From positions 19,226-83,225 of the forward strand of contig VIIQ02000315.1 in assembly GCA_007449985.2 (NCBI GenBank): a DNA stretch of 64,000 nt, given 5' to 3'. Below, one piece after another: positions 9,968-21,800 of this stretch (position 1 is the first letter of the stretch; each line of letters opens with the position of its first letter). Origin of the DNA: Desmodesmus armatus (Eukaryota > Chlorophyta > Chlorophyceae > Sphaeropleales > Scenedesmaceae). The notes under the pieces were generated by a model. It was not told the origin of the DNA. It worked only from the letters and a program-made list of their open reading frames with translations, and did no database searches. The position numbers and the translations under genes were made by a program.

Positions 9968-10411
9968 TCATTCAGACTGATCAGGTACTGCAGTACCGTA
10001 CTTTTGGAAGAGCCAGTCGATGTGGCTCATCCCTTCGTCGCACTGTGCCTTCACATTTGCTGCCTTGCTGAATTCCTCACTCGCTTTTTTATACCGTGCC
10101 ATCAACTCCATCAAGTGCGGGTGCTTTTGCAGTTCTTCATCCAGTTGGGCCTTTGCCTCTTCTGCCTTCCTTTTGCACTGCAGCGACTCACTGTCAATGT
10201 ATTTCGCAATCTCTCCTGCTTTCCTGCTGTAAGCTTTGAGCTTGGTCACGTACTGCACCCTCTCCTCTTCTGCAGTTGCTGCATTGAAGTCGGTGCAGTA
10301 AGGGTGGCAGCCAAGGAGCCAGCTGGCTGGTTCCCTGGGTGGGTTGCCAATGCGTTTATTGAAGTACGCAGTCTTCTCCAGCCGTCCCCGTTCAATATGT
10401 GACGTGGACAT
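9968..10411 (-). CDS. Small coiled-coil protein of unknown function, 147 residues, single exon
   Basis: An uninterrupted frame from ATG at 10411 to the stop at 9968. I do not recognise the family. The N-terminal third contains NPPREPASWLLGCHPYC with two Cys three residues apart. The remainder is highly charged and predicted helical (EEERVQYVTKLKAYSRKAGE, then KRKAEEAKAQLDEELQKHPH), ending in MARYKKASEEFSKAANVKAQ. There is no signal peptide or membrane segment. Its 5' flank resembles that of the repeat protein gene 3.5 kb to the right on the same strand, and both proteins end in an amphipathic segment beginning MAR(Y/F), so the two may be diverged duplicates. The absence of introns is unlike the surrounding genes. 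Confidence 0.6.
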   Translation of the reverse strand: MSTSHIERGRLEKTAYFNKRIGNPPREPASWLLGCHPYCTDFNAATAEEERVQYVTKLKAYSRKAGEIAKYIDSESLQCKRKAEEAKAQLDEELQKHPHLMELMARYKKASEEFSKAANVKAQCDEGMSHIDWLFQKYGTAVPDQSE

Positions 10412-10625
10412 GCTGAAAGCTACCTGCTGAGTGAAACTTGTGGGTCTACTGCTGTGCCGATTGCAGAGGAGCTGCTGCTGTCAGACAGAAAGGGGTCCGT
10501 TCACTCTTGGCCTAGTTTGAGTGGTGCACCAACGAAAATATAATACCTGGGAAGCATGCTCTCATGTTACCTTCACCCTGGCAGTAGCAAGTACGGCAGT
10601 AGCGATTACGTACACGGCGGTAGCA
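10405..10625 (-). promoter_or_regulatory. 5' flank shared with the neighbouring repeat-protein gene (copy 1)
   Basis: TGGACATGCTGAAAGCT around the start codon, a block resembling GCTGCTGxCAGACAG about 70 bases upstream, and GTACGGCAGTAGCGAT near 10590-10610 all have counterparts in the same order above 13889. I infer a duplicated promoter and leader. Confidence 0.5.
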
Positions 10626-12182
10626 ACGCTGCATCTTCGGAGCTCCATTGCCCCTTTCGAGGATCGGGACTGGATCGAGCAATTCACTGAGAGGACTGAA
10701 CAGTCGCCAAAGTCAATGTGTGTTGGCTGTGTCTGTGTGTTTCTGCCCGTACAGCGCCGTCCGGTCGGCCCATTGACAGCCCACAGGCACGGTGGCTGTG
10801 TCATGACGTGTTGCTTATCAGAAAGCAACGCTTCTGGCACCAGAGCCTGCCTTCTCTTCTGCAGATGCTGGTCCAGCTGGCCAAAACTGACTGAACCACA
10901 ACAGACGCGCAAATGATGCTCAGCCTGCGCATCATCACCGTTTGCAGCATCACTCGGGTGGAGCCTGTGCAGCTTGCACAAAAAACCATAAACATTCTTT
11001 GATGATCATCATGCATTTGGTCACGAGACATGCATTTGGTCACGAGACATGTGCGCCAAAAAACACTGGTGGATGCAGCTGCAGGTATGATACTGCCCAA
11101 CAAAGGCTGCATGACGCGGGTGATTCCTTTAAGATTTTGCAGCAATTGTCATACGTACACCTCTCAATAGTACTCAATAATAATGCGTACACCTCTCAAC
11201 CAGCCTCCACTTCAGGGCACGACCCCCAGCACCGCAGCACCACTACGCAAGCAAGATTCTGCCAAAGTGCATGCCAGCATGAAGGGGGATGACATTACTC
11301 AGCAAAACCCTATTGCCTGGGAGCAGCATGGCAAACATGTATGACAAACACGATTGACAGCTAGGCTAGCTGGTGTGTGCCACACAGGCTCACGGTGAAC
11401 ACCAACAACCATGCAGTCCCCTGAATGCCACTGAGTCCCTTCCAAGTGGCCCATCTCCCTGTCACGTCGTAGCCTCAGTGAGTCCGTCTGCTGCATCGCT
11501 ACACTGCGCATTGCTATACTGCGCTCTGTACTCCAAGGTATAAAGAGGGATCCCCCCCCTCACCACCACCTCCACCACCTGGCCAACACACAACACAGCC
11601 AAGTAAACCCGACCGCGTGCCAAGGGCCGCAGCCACACCCTGACAAACGCCTAACACCCCGGGAATGTATCCACGACGTGCCCAGCGCCCGAACCAAAGC
11701 AGTGCTTATCCTCCCAAAACCGGTACCGGCGCTGCCTGGGCAGGCCTGCCAGGCACCAACAGGCCGTTGGTGCCTGGGCAGCTATCCATTACATAGCGCC
11801 TTCCGAAGCCGCTTCAAGCTGGGTGCTGGGCAAAGCTGAGGCAGAGTCTGCCTGGCTGCAAGGCTTGTGCTCGCCGCGAATCATGCTCAATCCCTGCCTT
11901 TGTCGGCTTGCTTGCAGCATGCCAGGATACAATCAAGGGCTGCACAATCAGCCCTGCTGTCTTGCATAAGGGTCTGTTACTAGAAGTCAACGTCTGACAA
12001 TCGTTAGGCAATTCTGGTCGCCCCCTCCCTCTGCTGATATTGCCTTGAGCTCGCTCTCAAAGCGGGCCCTATCCTCTGCCAGAGGATAAAGTGTGACACT
12101 TTGCCTCCCATTCAGCAGTCAACTCGGCAAGTGAGTCACCTGCCTCTGCTGCTCCTTCCTCGTTCTCATGTCTGCAAGTGAG
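10412..12182. other. Intergenic, promoter of the small gene and 3' flank of the repeat-protein gene
   Basis: No gene seen. From 10412 to about 10625 the sequence resembles the 5' flank at 13890-14130. A 17-bp direct repeat GCAAGTGAGTCACCTGC occurs at 12127-12143 and 12174-12190, the second overlapping the likely stop of the repeat protein. The imperfect direct repeat TGCATTTGGTCACGAGACAT lies at 11012-11050. Confidence 0.45.
11789..11793 (-). terminator. Candidate poly(A) signal (TGTAA on the minus strand)
   Basis: TTACA on the plus strand about 390 bases below the stop of the repeat-protein gene, a plausible 3' UTR length. Confidence 0.3.
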
Positions 12183-13889
12183 TCACCTGCATGTCCTCCG
12201 TCCGGGCTGGTACACCACCACCTCCTTGATGCAATCAGCATGCTGTTGCCAGAACTCTCCTGCTTTCTTGCCAATGGCCTCGAGCTCTCTTTCAAACCGG
12301 GCCATTGCAGAATTGAAGAATGCCTCACGCTGCAGCCTCGCCTCCTCGCTGTCGCCAAACAGCCCCCCGGCACCCTCCTTGCTGTCAAACAGCCCCCGCT
12401 GGGCACAAAGGGGGCCCCAAAAGGCTTCTCTGGGTGCCTCTTTAGGAACTCCTCGCGCTGCTGCCTTGCCTCCTCGCTGTCACCGAACAGCCCCCCGGCA
12501 CCCTGCTTGCTGTCAAACAGCCCCCCGCTGGCCACACTGGCGAAGTCAAAAGGCTTCACCGGGTGCGCCTTCAAGAATGCCTCGCGCTGCTGCCTCGCCT
12601 CCTCGCTGTCGCCAAAAAGCCCCCCTGCCGCCATGCTTCCAAAAAGCCCCTTGTCGGGCACACTGGGGGACCCAAAGGGCTTCGTCGGGTAATCCTTGAA
12701 GAGGGACATGTGGGGCATGTCCGCTGCGCCCCTTGACTCGCCCTGCTGCCTCGCCTCCTCGCTGCTGCTGAACAGCCCCCTGTCGGGCACACTGGGGGCC
12801 CCAAACGGCTTCTCTGGGTGTGCCTTTAGGAATGCCTCGCGCTGCTGCCTTGCCTCCTCGCTGTTGCAGAACAGCCCCCCTGCTGCCATGCTACCAAACA
12901 GCCCCTTGTCGGGCACACTGGGGGACCCAAAAGGCTTCATCGGGTTATCCTTGAAGAGGGACGTGTGGGGCATGGCCTCTGCGCCCCTTGCCTTGCGCTG
13001 CTGCGTCGCCTCCTCGCCATCGCCAAACAGCCCCCGGCACCCTCCTTGCTGTCAAACAGCCCCTTGCCGGGCACCGTGCCCAGGCTGGGGGCTCCAAAAG
13101 GCTTCATCGGGCAATCCTTGAAGAGGGACGTGTGGGGCATGTCCTCTGCGCCTTTTGCTTCGCGCTGCTGCTCCGCCTCCGCGGTGCTGCCAAACAGCCC
13201 CCCGGCACCCTCCTTGCTGTCAAACAGCCCCTGCTGGGCACACAGGGGGACCCAAAGGGCTTCGTCGGGTAATCCTTGAAGAGGGACGTGTGGGGCATGT
13301 CCGCTGCGCCCCTTGACTCGCCCTGCTGCCTCGCCTCCTCGCTGAACAGCCCCCTGTCGGGCACACTGGGGGACCCAAAAGGCTTCACCTGGTGCGCCTT
13401 CAGCCTGAGATTGAATGCCTCGCGCTGCTTTATTGCCGCATCGCTGCTGCCAAACAGCCCCCCAACCTCCCACATACTGCTCAACAGCTCCTCGCTGGGC
13501 ACACCGGGGGCCCCAAAAGGCTTCAACGGGTGATCCTTGAAGAGAGACACTTGGGGCATGTCCTCTGCTCCCCTTGTCTCACTCTGCTGCCTTGTGCTGC
13601 TGTTGAACAGCCCCCCGGCCTCCTTGCTGCTGCTGAACAGCCCCCCTGCGTCCTCGCTGCTGCTGAAAAGCTCCTTGCTGGGCACACTGGAGAAGTCAAG
13701 GGGCTTCTCCGGGTCACTATCCAGGAAAGAAGATTTGACTTGCATGCCATCCACGAAGAATGGGCTTTTGGGCCACCTACTAAGTGGCCCAATGGCTTTG
13801 CAGTCATTGCATAGGCATAAGCCACCATACTCAGGGCAGTGCTGCCCCCCAGGACGCCCGATAGGGGCCGTCAAGGCTTCCTTGGACAT
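12183..13889 (-). CDS. GLFG/KPFG-module repeat protein of unknown function, single exon
   Basis: The frame opens at ATG 13889 and consists of about ten tandem modules of roughly 45 residues built around MPHTSLFKDxPxKPFGSPSVP, a GLF step, AGGLFGDSEEARQQRE and FLKAHPxKPFG. GLFG occurs repeatedly, as in FG-nucleoporins, but the spacers here are strongly charged (EEARQQRE), unlike classical FG domains. The N-terminus has several Cys (HCPEYGGLCLCNDCKA). Reading through needs single-base corrections at C runs near 13225, 13035 and 12390; with these it ends in MARFERELEAIGKKAGEFW and a stop at 12183, and without the last one a longer, less plausible tail runs to 12119. Repeats plus homopolymers make assembly error likely. 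I do not recognise the family. A nucleoporin role is only a suggestion from GLFG. Confidence 0.65.
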
Positions 13890-14130
13890 GCTGAAAGCTG
13901 TCTTTCTAACAGTATCAGCGTGTATACGGGCCTATTGCCGTGCCTAGTGCTGCTGCCAGACAGCACGAACAGCAAGGGTCCACGTGTCAGCTCTTGACGT
14001 GTTGTGAGAGTATTTAAACGAGTTTTGCGCACTTGTAAGGTTCTCTGCACATTGTCCGGCTGCAACTAATACACCATCCCTTCGGCAGTAGCAACTCGGG
14101 GTACGGAGTAGCAGTACGGCAGTAACGATG
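13885..14130 (-). promoter_or_regulatory. 5' flank shared with the small coiled-coil gene (copy 2)
   Basis: It carries TGGACATGCTGAAAGCT at the start codon, TGCTGCTGCCAGACAG near 13945 and GTACGGCAGTAACGAT near 14110, in the same order as above 10411. Similarity is patchy, consistent with an old duplication. Confidence 0.5.
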
Positions 14131-14974
14131 CATACTCGCTGCAAGTGTATGTGTTGTTTACCGGCCGCCCTTCAAAGGTGCTCTGCAATGAGCTCTGCAG
14201 TTGATTGCAGCATGGTGGAATTCAGGCTGTCGCAGAACAGTCGCCGATTGTTGTTAAGTAGGGCTCACTGCTCAGCTGTGCTGCCTTGTTGACGTGACAT
14301 GGACGCTACAACGACCCCTATGGGGTCACCTTGTGCGGGCTGATGATCACGATCTTGATCTCACTTCGCGTTTGCACATGGCTTGCGATTACGTCATGCA
14401 GAAGTGTCGATGAAGGCTCAGGAGCTCATGGCATCATCCATACATGAGAAGGCTTTTGTGCGCGCGCACATCAGGACATAGTGACAGGCTGGGCAACTTC
14501 AACAGCTGCATGCTGCCAGTGGTGCTGCCATGCATGTGTGTGATCCACCATCCATCCATGTACGTCCTGCTGCAATACTTCGCATACAACATCGTTGTGT
14601 CACCAAGCATGGCGTCATCCATATGATGTTGGCAAAAGGGTGCGTCAGCAACTTGCAGCAGCATATGCACGGAGTATCAGTATGCATATCCCTTTCACAG
14701 AGATGGCAAATATATCCATATCATTGGACATATGAAACTATATTGCAACAACAGCACTTCGAGGCCAGCAGCACACGAGAGCTACTGCGCTGCTAGCAGT
14801 ACAGTGCGCTCCTGCATACAAGTCTTCCGCCCTAGTTTGTGCACACATGCCACATCACACGCATCAGATACAATCAACCCCAGCTGGCTGCAAGGAAGGA
14901 AAGCTGTTGTCAGAGTACTTGAAGAATCAATCAAGGTCAATAGCACAGCTTTGTCAGCAGCTCCATGTGCCCCC
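13890..14974. other. Intergenic, promoter of the repeat-protein gene and 3' flank of syntaxin 1
   Basis: No gene seen. The left 240 bases resemble the 5' flank of the small coiled-coil gene. The section 14530-14720 has repeated CATCCATCCATG and CATATG words and is more AT-rich than its surroundings. Confidence 0.45.
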
Positions 14975-17900
14975 TCACTTGACCATCTGCCACGGCTTCA
15001 CCACCTGCAACAGCAACAGCAAGCCCACATTGACCTTGTCAGCCTCTCACAATCTTGATCTTGAAGGCTGAAACAGTGGCCTGAGCCTTGTAAGCTTGGC
15101 AGTGAGGCCAGGTTCTGGCAAGCAGTGCCACAGCACTGTGCAGGAACACTGCGATTACTACAGGCACACCATGAATAGCCGCATGACTTGGGGGCACATT
15201 GAGCAAAACGGCTTTCACCCTGGGCACTGCATAAGCAGCTACAGCGGGCTCTGAGCCGGCAGCCACTGACGCATTGTATTCGGCACATCAAAAGAAGTAG
15301 GAAACCAAGGCGTGCTCAGTGTCGCAGCACTCACCACAATGACGATGACAGCAGCGGTCACCAGCAGCAGTATGATGGCACAGCACATCCACTTCCGCGT
15401 CTTCTTCTGCAGCGTCTTTGCGTCCTGCAGCGCTGTGGTGCCGCTCTGGACGTACTCCACACTGCGTGACACCTGGAAAAGAAAAAGCACACAGCTGTCG
15501 CTGTCAACATGAACATACATGGTGTGCATGACACATGAACCTGCAGAAGGAACGTGCTTCCAGAGGTTGGCGTAACTGTGGATGCCACTAATGTGAAGTG
15601 GGCGGGCATGCCCTGGCTTTCCAATGCCAGGGACATCAACAACATGCGCAGGGCAATCCTTAGTGCTTGACGGTCAGCCCAGCATACATGGCAGCAGCAG
15701 CGGCAGCAGGGCTGCGCAACCCTTGAGTTGTGCAAGCTGCTGGGGGCCCTGCATCGCCACACACCCCGAACTGAGATCCTTGCAGAAGAGTAATTGCCTA
15801 CCTGTTTTTCTATGTTGTCCAGCATCTCCCCCTGCGCCTCCACCAGCACGGCCATGTCCAGGAAGATCTGGTGCAGCTCCAGCAGGCTGGCCTCTAGGTC
15901 CTTCACGGCACGGTTGCGCTCCTGGATCTCAGCAAGCGTGTCCAGCACACGACCACGACCCTGCTCCAAAATGGCTGTTTGGAATATCGTCTCTGCCTGG
16001 CCTGCAGGACAGGACAGTGATGGCATGCATCATTGACAGTTGTGAGGTGTGCGCACACCATCGACTGCACCATACATCAGGCTGACTCAGTCGGATGGTC
16101 CGACATCGAATGCTGCAGGGTCCGACTTCTGCACTTGCTTGCTGCTGTCTCCATTCAGTGACAATCCTGCATGCATTTCTCCTGCCTGCATGGAGAGAAA
16201 GCCACGACTACGTGACGTTGGCACTGTGTTGCTGCTAGCATGCAACTCACTTATCAGGCACGCCATGCATGCATTGCAAGTTGCTGGGTTCATGCATGCT
16301 CAGCCTGGCTTGGCAACCGCTCTCCTGCTGAGTGCTGCCACTGCTGCTGCTGCCCTGTGCTCGAAGGCCCAGCACGGCTTTGACAACGAGCTTCAAGGGC
16401 CAGCCTGGCACAGTGTTTGCTGTCCTGCACATCGCCCACCTGTCTCAATCATGCGGTCTATGTCGTCCTCCGGCAAGTGCTGCCCCGTGACTGCGTACAC
16501 GCGCCGCTCCACGACCTGCCTGTTCTCGTCGTGTATGCGCGCCCGCAGGTCACTGAACTCCCCCATCAGGTCCTTCAGCTTCTTCTTGAGCCCTGCAGGA
16601 GCACAGCAAACAACTTGTTGTGACAACACCGTAGCACATGTGCTGCCAGCCTGGCATGGTTGCTGCCGGTGCTGAGCAGTAGCATGCTGGACAACATGCT
16701 GCACTCTGCCAAGAATGTGCATGCCCAGTCTGCTCATGTCAGCGCAAGGGCAACAATTGCAAATACCACCATCTGCTGGGCAGTGGCGCTCACTGACCCG
16801 ACAGCCCAACTGCACAGCTGTCCTGATTCAGCATGATTTCCTTGCGCACCTGATGTTATCGACGTCCGCGTGCGCTCTGATGCCGACCCAACTCCCTGCC
16901 CTTTCTTCTGCTGTGCTGCTGCATTGAGTTTGTCTACCTGCTCTAGCTTGGCCTTGGCCTGGTGTGCCATGGTGTTCACCTCATTGATGATGTCCTGCAG
17001 AGCATGGTGGGGCACACACAGCACATATTTGCCGACATGTGCACTGCTGCGACGGCCAAGACGCTAAAAGATCCAATCGGCTTCCTTGATTATACAGAGG
17101 TCCTGCTGTACAGCAGGAGTCCTGTCGTCCTGAAACCTCAAAAGGCCCAAAGTAGATACAGCTGCTGAGGTCTCCTATGCATATGCTGCTGGCTGCAACT
17201 GTATTGTGCGCAGCTGCAACCAGTAACCTACAGGAGGCTGCTCATGCTACGAAGGTTGCCGATTAGTAAGGTGTCTTCCTTGCCAAGCATGGTGTGCCAC
17301 ACCGTGCTTGGCAAGAAGTAGGCTACGTGCAGGACGTGTACATGCCTTGCCAGGTGTGCTGGCAGCATACCATGCTCCTGGACAGCGTAACTTAGGCATG
17401 CGGCTATCTCATGTGCTGACAGCGCTGTGCGCTGTCACTAAAGGAAGGGGAGTGGCCACCTCGAACAATGCACTGATGTTGAGTGGCACTGTTGCGGCAC
17501 CAGCAGGGCATGGCTAGCTGTTCATGCTTTCAGCCCAGCTGCTGGTGCTGCCACTTTGTTTTGGCAGAATTGCGGTCTGACATGAAGACACCGCCTGCAT
17601 TTATCAGCCTGTGGAGGCTTGCCAAGCAGTTGCAAACAGGCCATCTGTTGGACAGCCCTGTGCAAATCCAGGCACAGCATGCACACCACATGTCACCCCA
17701 GCACGTCAGCATCAGGATCCCCTCACCTGCACCTCTGCTCTGTGCTGCTGCATGTCTGCCTTGCGCACAATGGTTTTGCTCTGCTCATGCATGCGCTGTA
17801 TCTCCCGCTGCTTTCCTTTGATGGCTGCCATCGCCCGCTTGACTTCATCCACTTGGGTGAAGAATTCATCCATCTCCTTTGAGCGCTCATTCTGTGTAGG

Positions 17901-17984
17901 GGTGGAGCCTGCCTCTATGTCAAGCACTATTGGGCCGCCTGAAGCCCGCTGTGAGCCCTTCACGGTGCCCAAGAGGTCATTCAT
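14975..17984 (-). CDS. Qa-SNARE syntaxin, plant SYP1 class (syntaxin 1 of a tandem pair)
   Basis: Syntaxins of this class sit on the plasma membrane or secretory membranes and drive vesicle fusion as the Qa partner. Six exons close exactly in phase: 17984-17727, 16994-16850, 16592-16440, 16001-15802, 15472-15335, 15004-14975, giving 307 residues, typical for SYP1. Residues 1-185 form the N-terminal helical region ([49 protein letters not shown]). The SNARE helix spans exons 4-5, with the central glutamine in [20 protein letters not shown]. The membrane anchor is [18 protein letters not shown]. The last exon encodes VVKPWQMVK, matching the KPW ending of land-plant SYP1 proteins. Reading through the last donor instead would stop at 15239, but the small exon fits better. 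Confidence 0.92.
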
Positions 17985-18819
17985 GGCTGCTGTCTGCTTC
18001 GAAGTGCGGCTGCGTTCAGGACAGCTGCTGCTGAGGACTGCTGCAGCAGCTGCTGTGTTGCTTCACTGCAGCTGCAGTGTGTGGGGCCAGCTGCCCGGCT
18101 GCCTGCAGCTGCAGAGCATGTCAAATCAACACTAATACCCCTGCTCAAGACTTCAAAGGCCCCCCAGCATGTACTTGCAGGCAGAAACCAAGCACCAGTT
18201 GTCAGTGCTGCAGATGGGAGCCAAATGTTCACCTGCTGCAGTTGGCAAATGCTGGCAGGCGTTGTCACCACCAATTTAAGTACAACAGCTACAAGAGAGA
18301 TGTTATGTGATATTGGAAAGACTTTTGCGTCTCTCGTCTGGCACAAGTCAAAATCCGCTGGTCAGAAGTAGCAGACTGCTGCCTGATCGGCGTTGGGAAC
18401 TCGCTCACGTTACAAGTCGGGACGAAAAAAAGGATTGATTAATTGATCAGTGAAGGCAACAAGTCTGACAGCACTCACTTAGTAACCTTGACTCAATACC
18501 CAGAACACAGTCATAGCACGGCTTATTCAGGGCTGCTGCAGGTCATAACGACACAAACAAAGATTGTCAATGCACTCAGTCCTCCCATACAGCATGTGTG
18601 TGTGGTAGGGCTCCGCTGCCCAGGTGACAGCCTCGGTTAGTGAAGCGGGTGGGGGTGCTGCTGCCGAGGCCTTTGCACGCCTCCATCCCAGCCAAGCAGG
18701 CTCCAATTCAACGTCCCAACGGTTTGACACCCTCTCCCTCGTCCGGTGGCAGAGCGTCACTTTGTCACTCCAGGAGATGTTGCAGTGCCCCTGCTCTGGC
18801 TCGGGCTGCTGACCATCTC
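17985..18819. other. Spacer between the two syntaxin genes
   Basis: No gene seen. It holds the promoter of syntaxin 1 and the 3' UTR of syntaxin 2. A TGTAA on the minus strand (plus-strand TTACA at 18410-18414) lies about 400 bases below the syntaxin 2 stop and is a candidate poly(A) signal. Confidence 0.45.
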
Positions 18820-21800
18820 TCACTGCCTGTTCTGGTTGTTGCGGATCATTGGAAGGATGTACACCACAAACACCTACAGGCAACAGCAGTAGCAACAATC
18901 ACCACACTTTCATTCAAAATGTTTTAGTACACCCCCCGCAACTGGGGCCACCCTGTGACCCCAACTCACCACCTCCTGCCACAGGGCTGAGGCATTTTCA
19001 TGTTGCGAGGTGTGCGCATAGGAGATAGCCATATGGCTTGTTTACGTAAGCTTTTTGTTGAATGGAGAAGCGCTAAGCATGCACCCTGGCACGCATGCAC
19101 TGCAGTACAACAGCGTGCAAAGCGCACTTCACCACAACACGCAAGTCACCTACAGGGCACAACGAAGGTAAGCAGCAGCCCTGATCACCACTTACCACGA
19201 CAAACACGATGATGAGGATGAGCAGCAGCGTGATGATGGCACAGCAGCACCATTTGCGCTTGCTTTTTTGATACTGCTTTGCCTCCACAAGCGCCTTGGT
19301 GCCGCCACCAACGTAGTCAGCAGCACGCCCCACCTGCATGATTCCAAGGAACACAGCAGCATTGCGAGAGTAAAGCAGCACTCCTGATCACCACTTACCA
19401 CGACAAACACAATGATGAGGATGAGCAGCAGCGTGAAGATGGCACAGCAGCACCACTTGCGCTTGCTCTTCTGATACTGCTGTGCTTCTACAAGTGCCTT
19501 AGTGCCGCCACCAACATAGTCAGCAGCACGCCCCACCTGCAACACAGCAAGCATTGCTTACTGCTGCAGACACAGTTCTCACTGCTGGACTACACTGCCT
19601 CTCAGGCCTGTGGCAACAGTCGTGCCAATCAGGTCACCTCAGTCCTAACAGGCCATTTTGTCATCAGCGGTTGCTCCACCTGGGATGCACGAAGCTCCTG
19701 GCCCACACATAGGGAACCAGCACTTCGCACGTCCACAACACACACCACCCTCCTCCACTATCTGAGCATCACTCGTCACAGCACAGCACAGCACAGACCA
19801 CACAGCAGCTCCAACACCGCCCCCACCTGCTGCTCAATGTTGTCCAGCATCTCCCCCTGCGCCTCCACCAGCACTGCCATGTCCAGGAAGATCTGGTGCA
19901 GCTCCAGCAGGCTGGCCTCCAGGTCCTTCACGGCACGGTTGCGCTCCTGGATCTCAGCAAGCGTGTCCAGCACACGACCACGACCCTGCTCCAGGATGGC
20001 CCGCTGGAAGATGGTCTCGGCTTGCCCTGCGTGTAACGGCAGCAGGAAGAGCCCAGGCGCACACATAGCCACACACATGTAAGGACGGGATGGTGTTGTG
20101 ACTGCGCAATGCATGTGCTCACTTGCAGTGGCGCACATATGCCACCGCAGGAAGGTTTGGCAGAGGGATGAGGTTGTGAGCGCATTCACAGGGTTGGTAC
20201 AGGCCTGAGGTCCTTTCCCGTGCAAAACTGTAGGTAAAGGTTAGCAGAGTAGATGGAGAGGTGAGGGCCTTCAGGGCCGCGGTGGACGTCAACGTCGTTG
20301 CATTTTTCAACCCTTACATACACAGCGGGTCCAAGAAGGCACTCATCTCCCCATCAACTCTGCCATCCTTTGCCCAAAGTCCTTCACAGAGAAGGCAACA
20401 AGGGGCGCCCTTATCCATGACTTTGTTAGTCCAGTCTTGCAGGGCCCACCCACCTGTTTCAATCATGTGATCAATCTCCTCCTCCGGCAAGTGCTGCCCC
20501 GTGACTGCGTACACGCGCCGCTCCACCACCTGCCTGTTCTCGTCGTGTATGCGCGCCCGCAGCTCACTGAACTCCCCCATCAGGTCCTTCAGCTTCTTCT
20601 TGAGACCTGCAAAATGAAGCGATAAACATAGCAACGGACACAGCGGTGCAGGATGTGTGCACAGCAGGTTGCAGCGGTCAAGCAGCAGCCAGCATGGTGT
20701 GACAGCGCGGTCTATGCTGGTCCACTGTGTTGCTTTCCTGGCCAGGCACAGCCAAAGCTATATTGCTGCTTTCCTGCAGTCTGTGCGGGCCACGCGCCAG
20801 TCCATGGCAACAACCCCACTGCATGGCCAACCCGTGACCCCATTGCTGCAGTCCCCAACATGAACATTGAGGGACAAACCCACCTGCTGTGATGGAGGTC
20901 CGTGTGCGCTCCGAGGCTGACCCCACCCCGTGACCCCGCTGCTGCAGCGAGTGAGCATTCATCTCATCCAGTAGCTGTATCTCATTCTTGACACGGTGTG
21001 CCAGCCCATTCACCTCATTCACAGTCTCCTGTATGGTCAATGAGTGAGCAGTGAAAAGGCAGGTGGCAAGCTGGGTGTGAGGGTAGGCATACTGCTGTGC
21101 GCATGCAAAACACCTGTACAGCTGCAACTTGATGACAGGTCCCCACACACTGCAGCCTTGGTTGGACATCAATTCATGCACTGTAAGCACTGTGAGCAAG
21201 CACACATGTGACACATGTGACTGTACGATCAGGCGAGTGGAGGCTGGGGCCTTGTACATCATACAGCAGCTGCTTTTTAGCGGGCTATCTGTTCCTGGCT
21301 GCTGAAGAGGTGTACCCAGCCATGTATGCACAGGAGGGGCTGCACTGCATGCAGGACAGCACTGTGGCACCGTGCCTTCATCTGCACCACTTTGCATGCA
21401 CCCCATCCCCTGGATGCCTGCCTGACAACAGCTACTGGTTGTGCTGCAGGTACCCTGCATAGCCCCGTTTTTAGCATAGGCTGTCGGCCAGGCCAAGGTT
21501 GGCCCTACCCACCTGCATCCGCTGTCTGTGAGGTGTGATTTCCTGCCGCCGCACGAGCGTTTTGCTCTGCTCGTGCATCTGCCAGAGGTCGTGCTGCCTG
21601 TGCCGAATCTCGCTCATATACATCTGTATCTCCTTGGTTTTGGCAAAGAACTGCTGCATTTCGTCGCTGATACCAGGGGCAGCCTGGCCAGCAGAGTCCC
21701 AGGCACCCCGGCCCTCCTCCACATCATGCCCATAGCCACCGCCGTAGTGGTTGTTTTGGTCGTGGTACTGCTGCTCGTAATGCTGCTCATACTGCTGCTG

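Noticed and set aside
15239..15334. Read-through C-terminus of syntaxin 1 (stop at 15239)
   Set aside because: The anchor exon has a GTGAGT donor at the same place as in syntaxin 2, and a downstream exon encodes the plant-typical KPW ending in the right phase.
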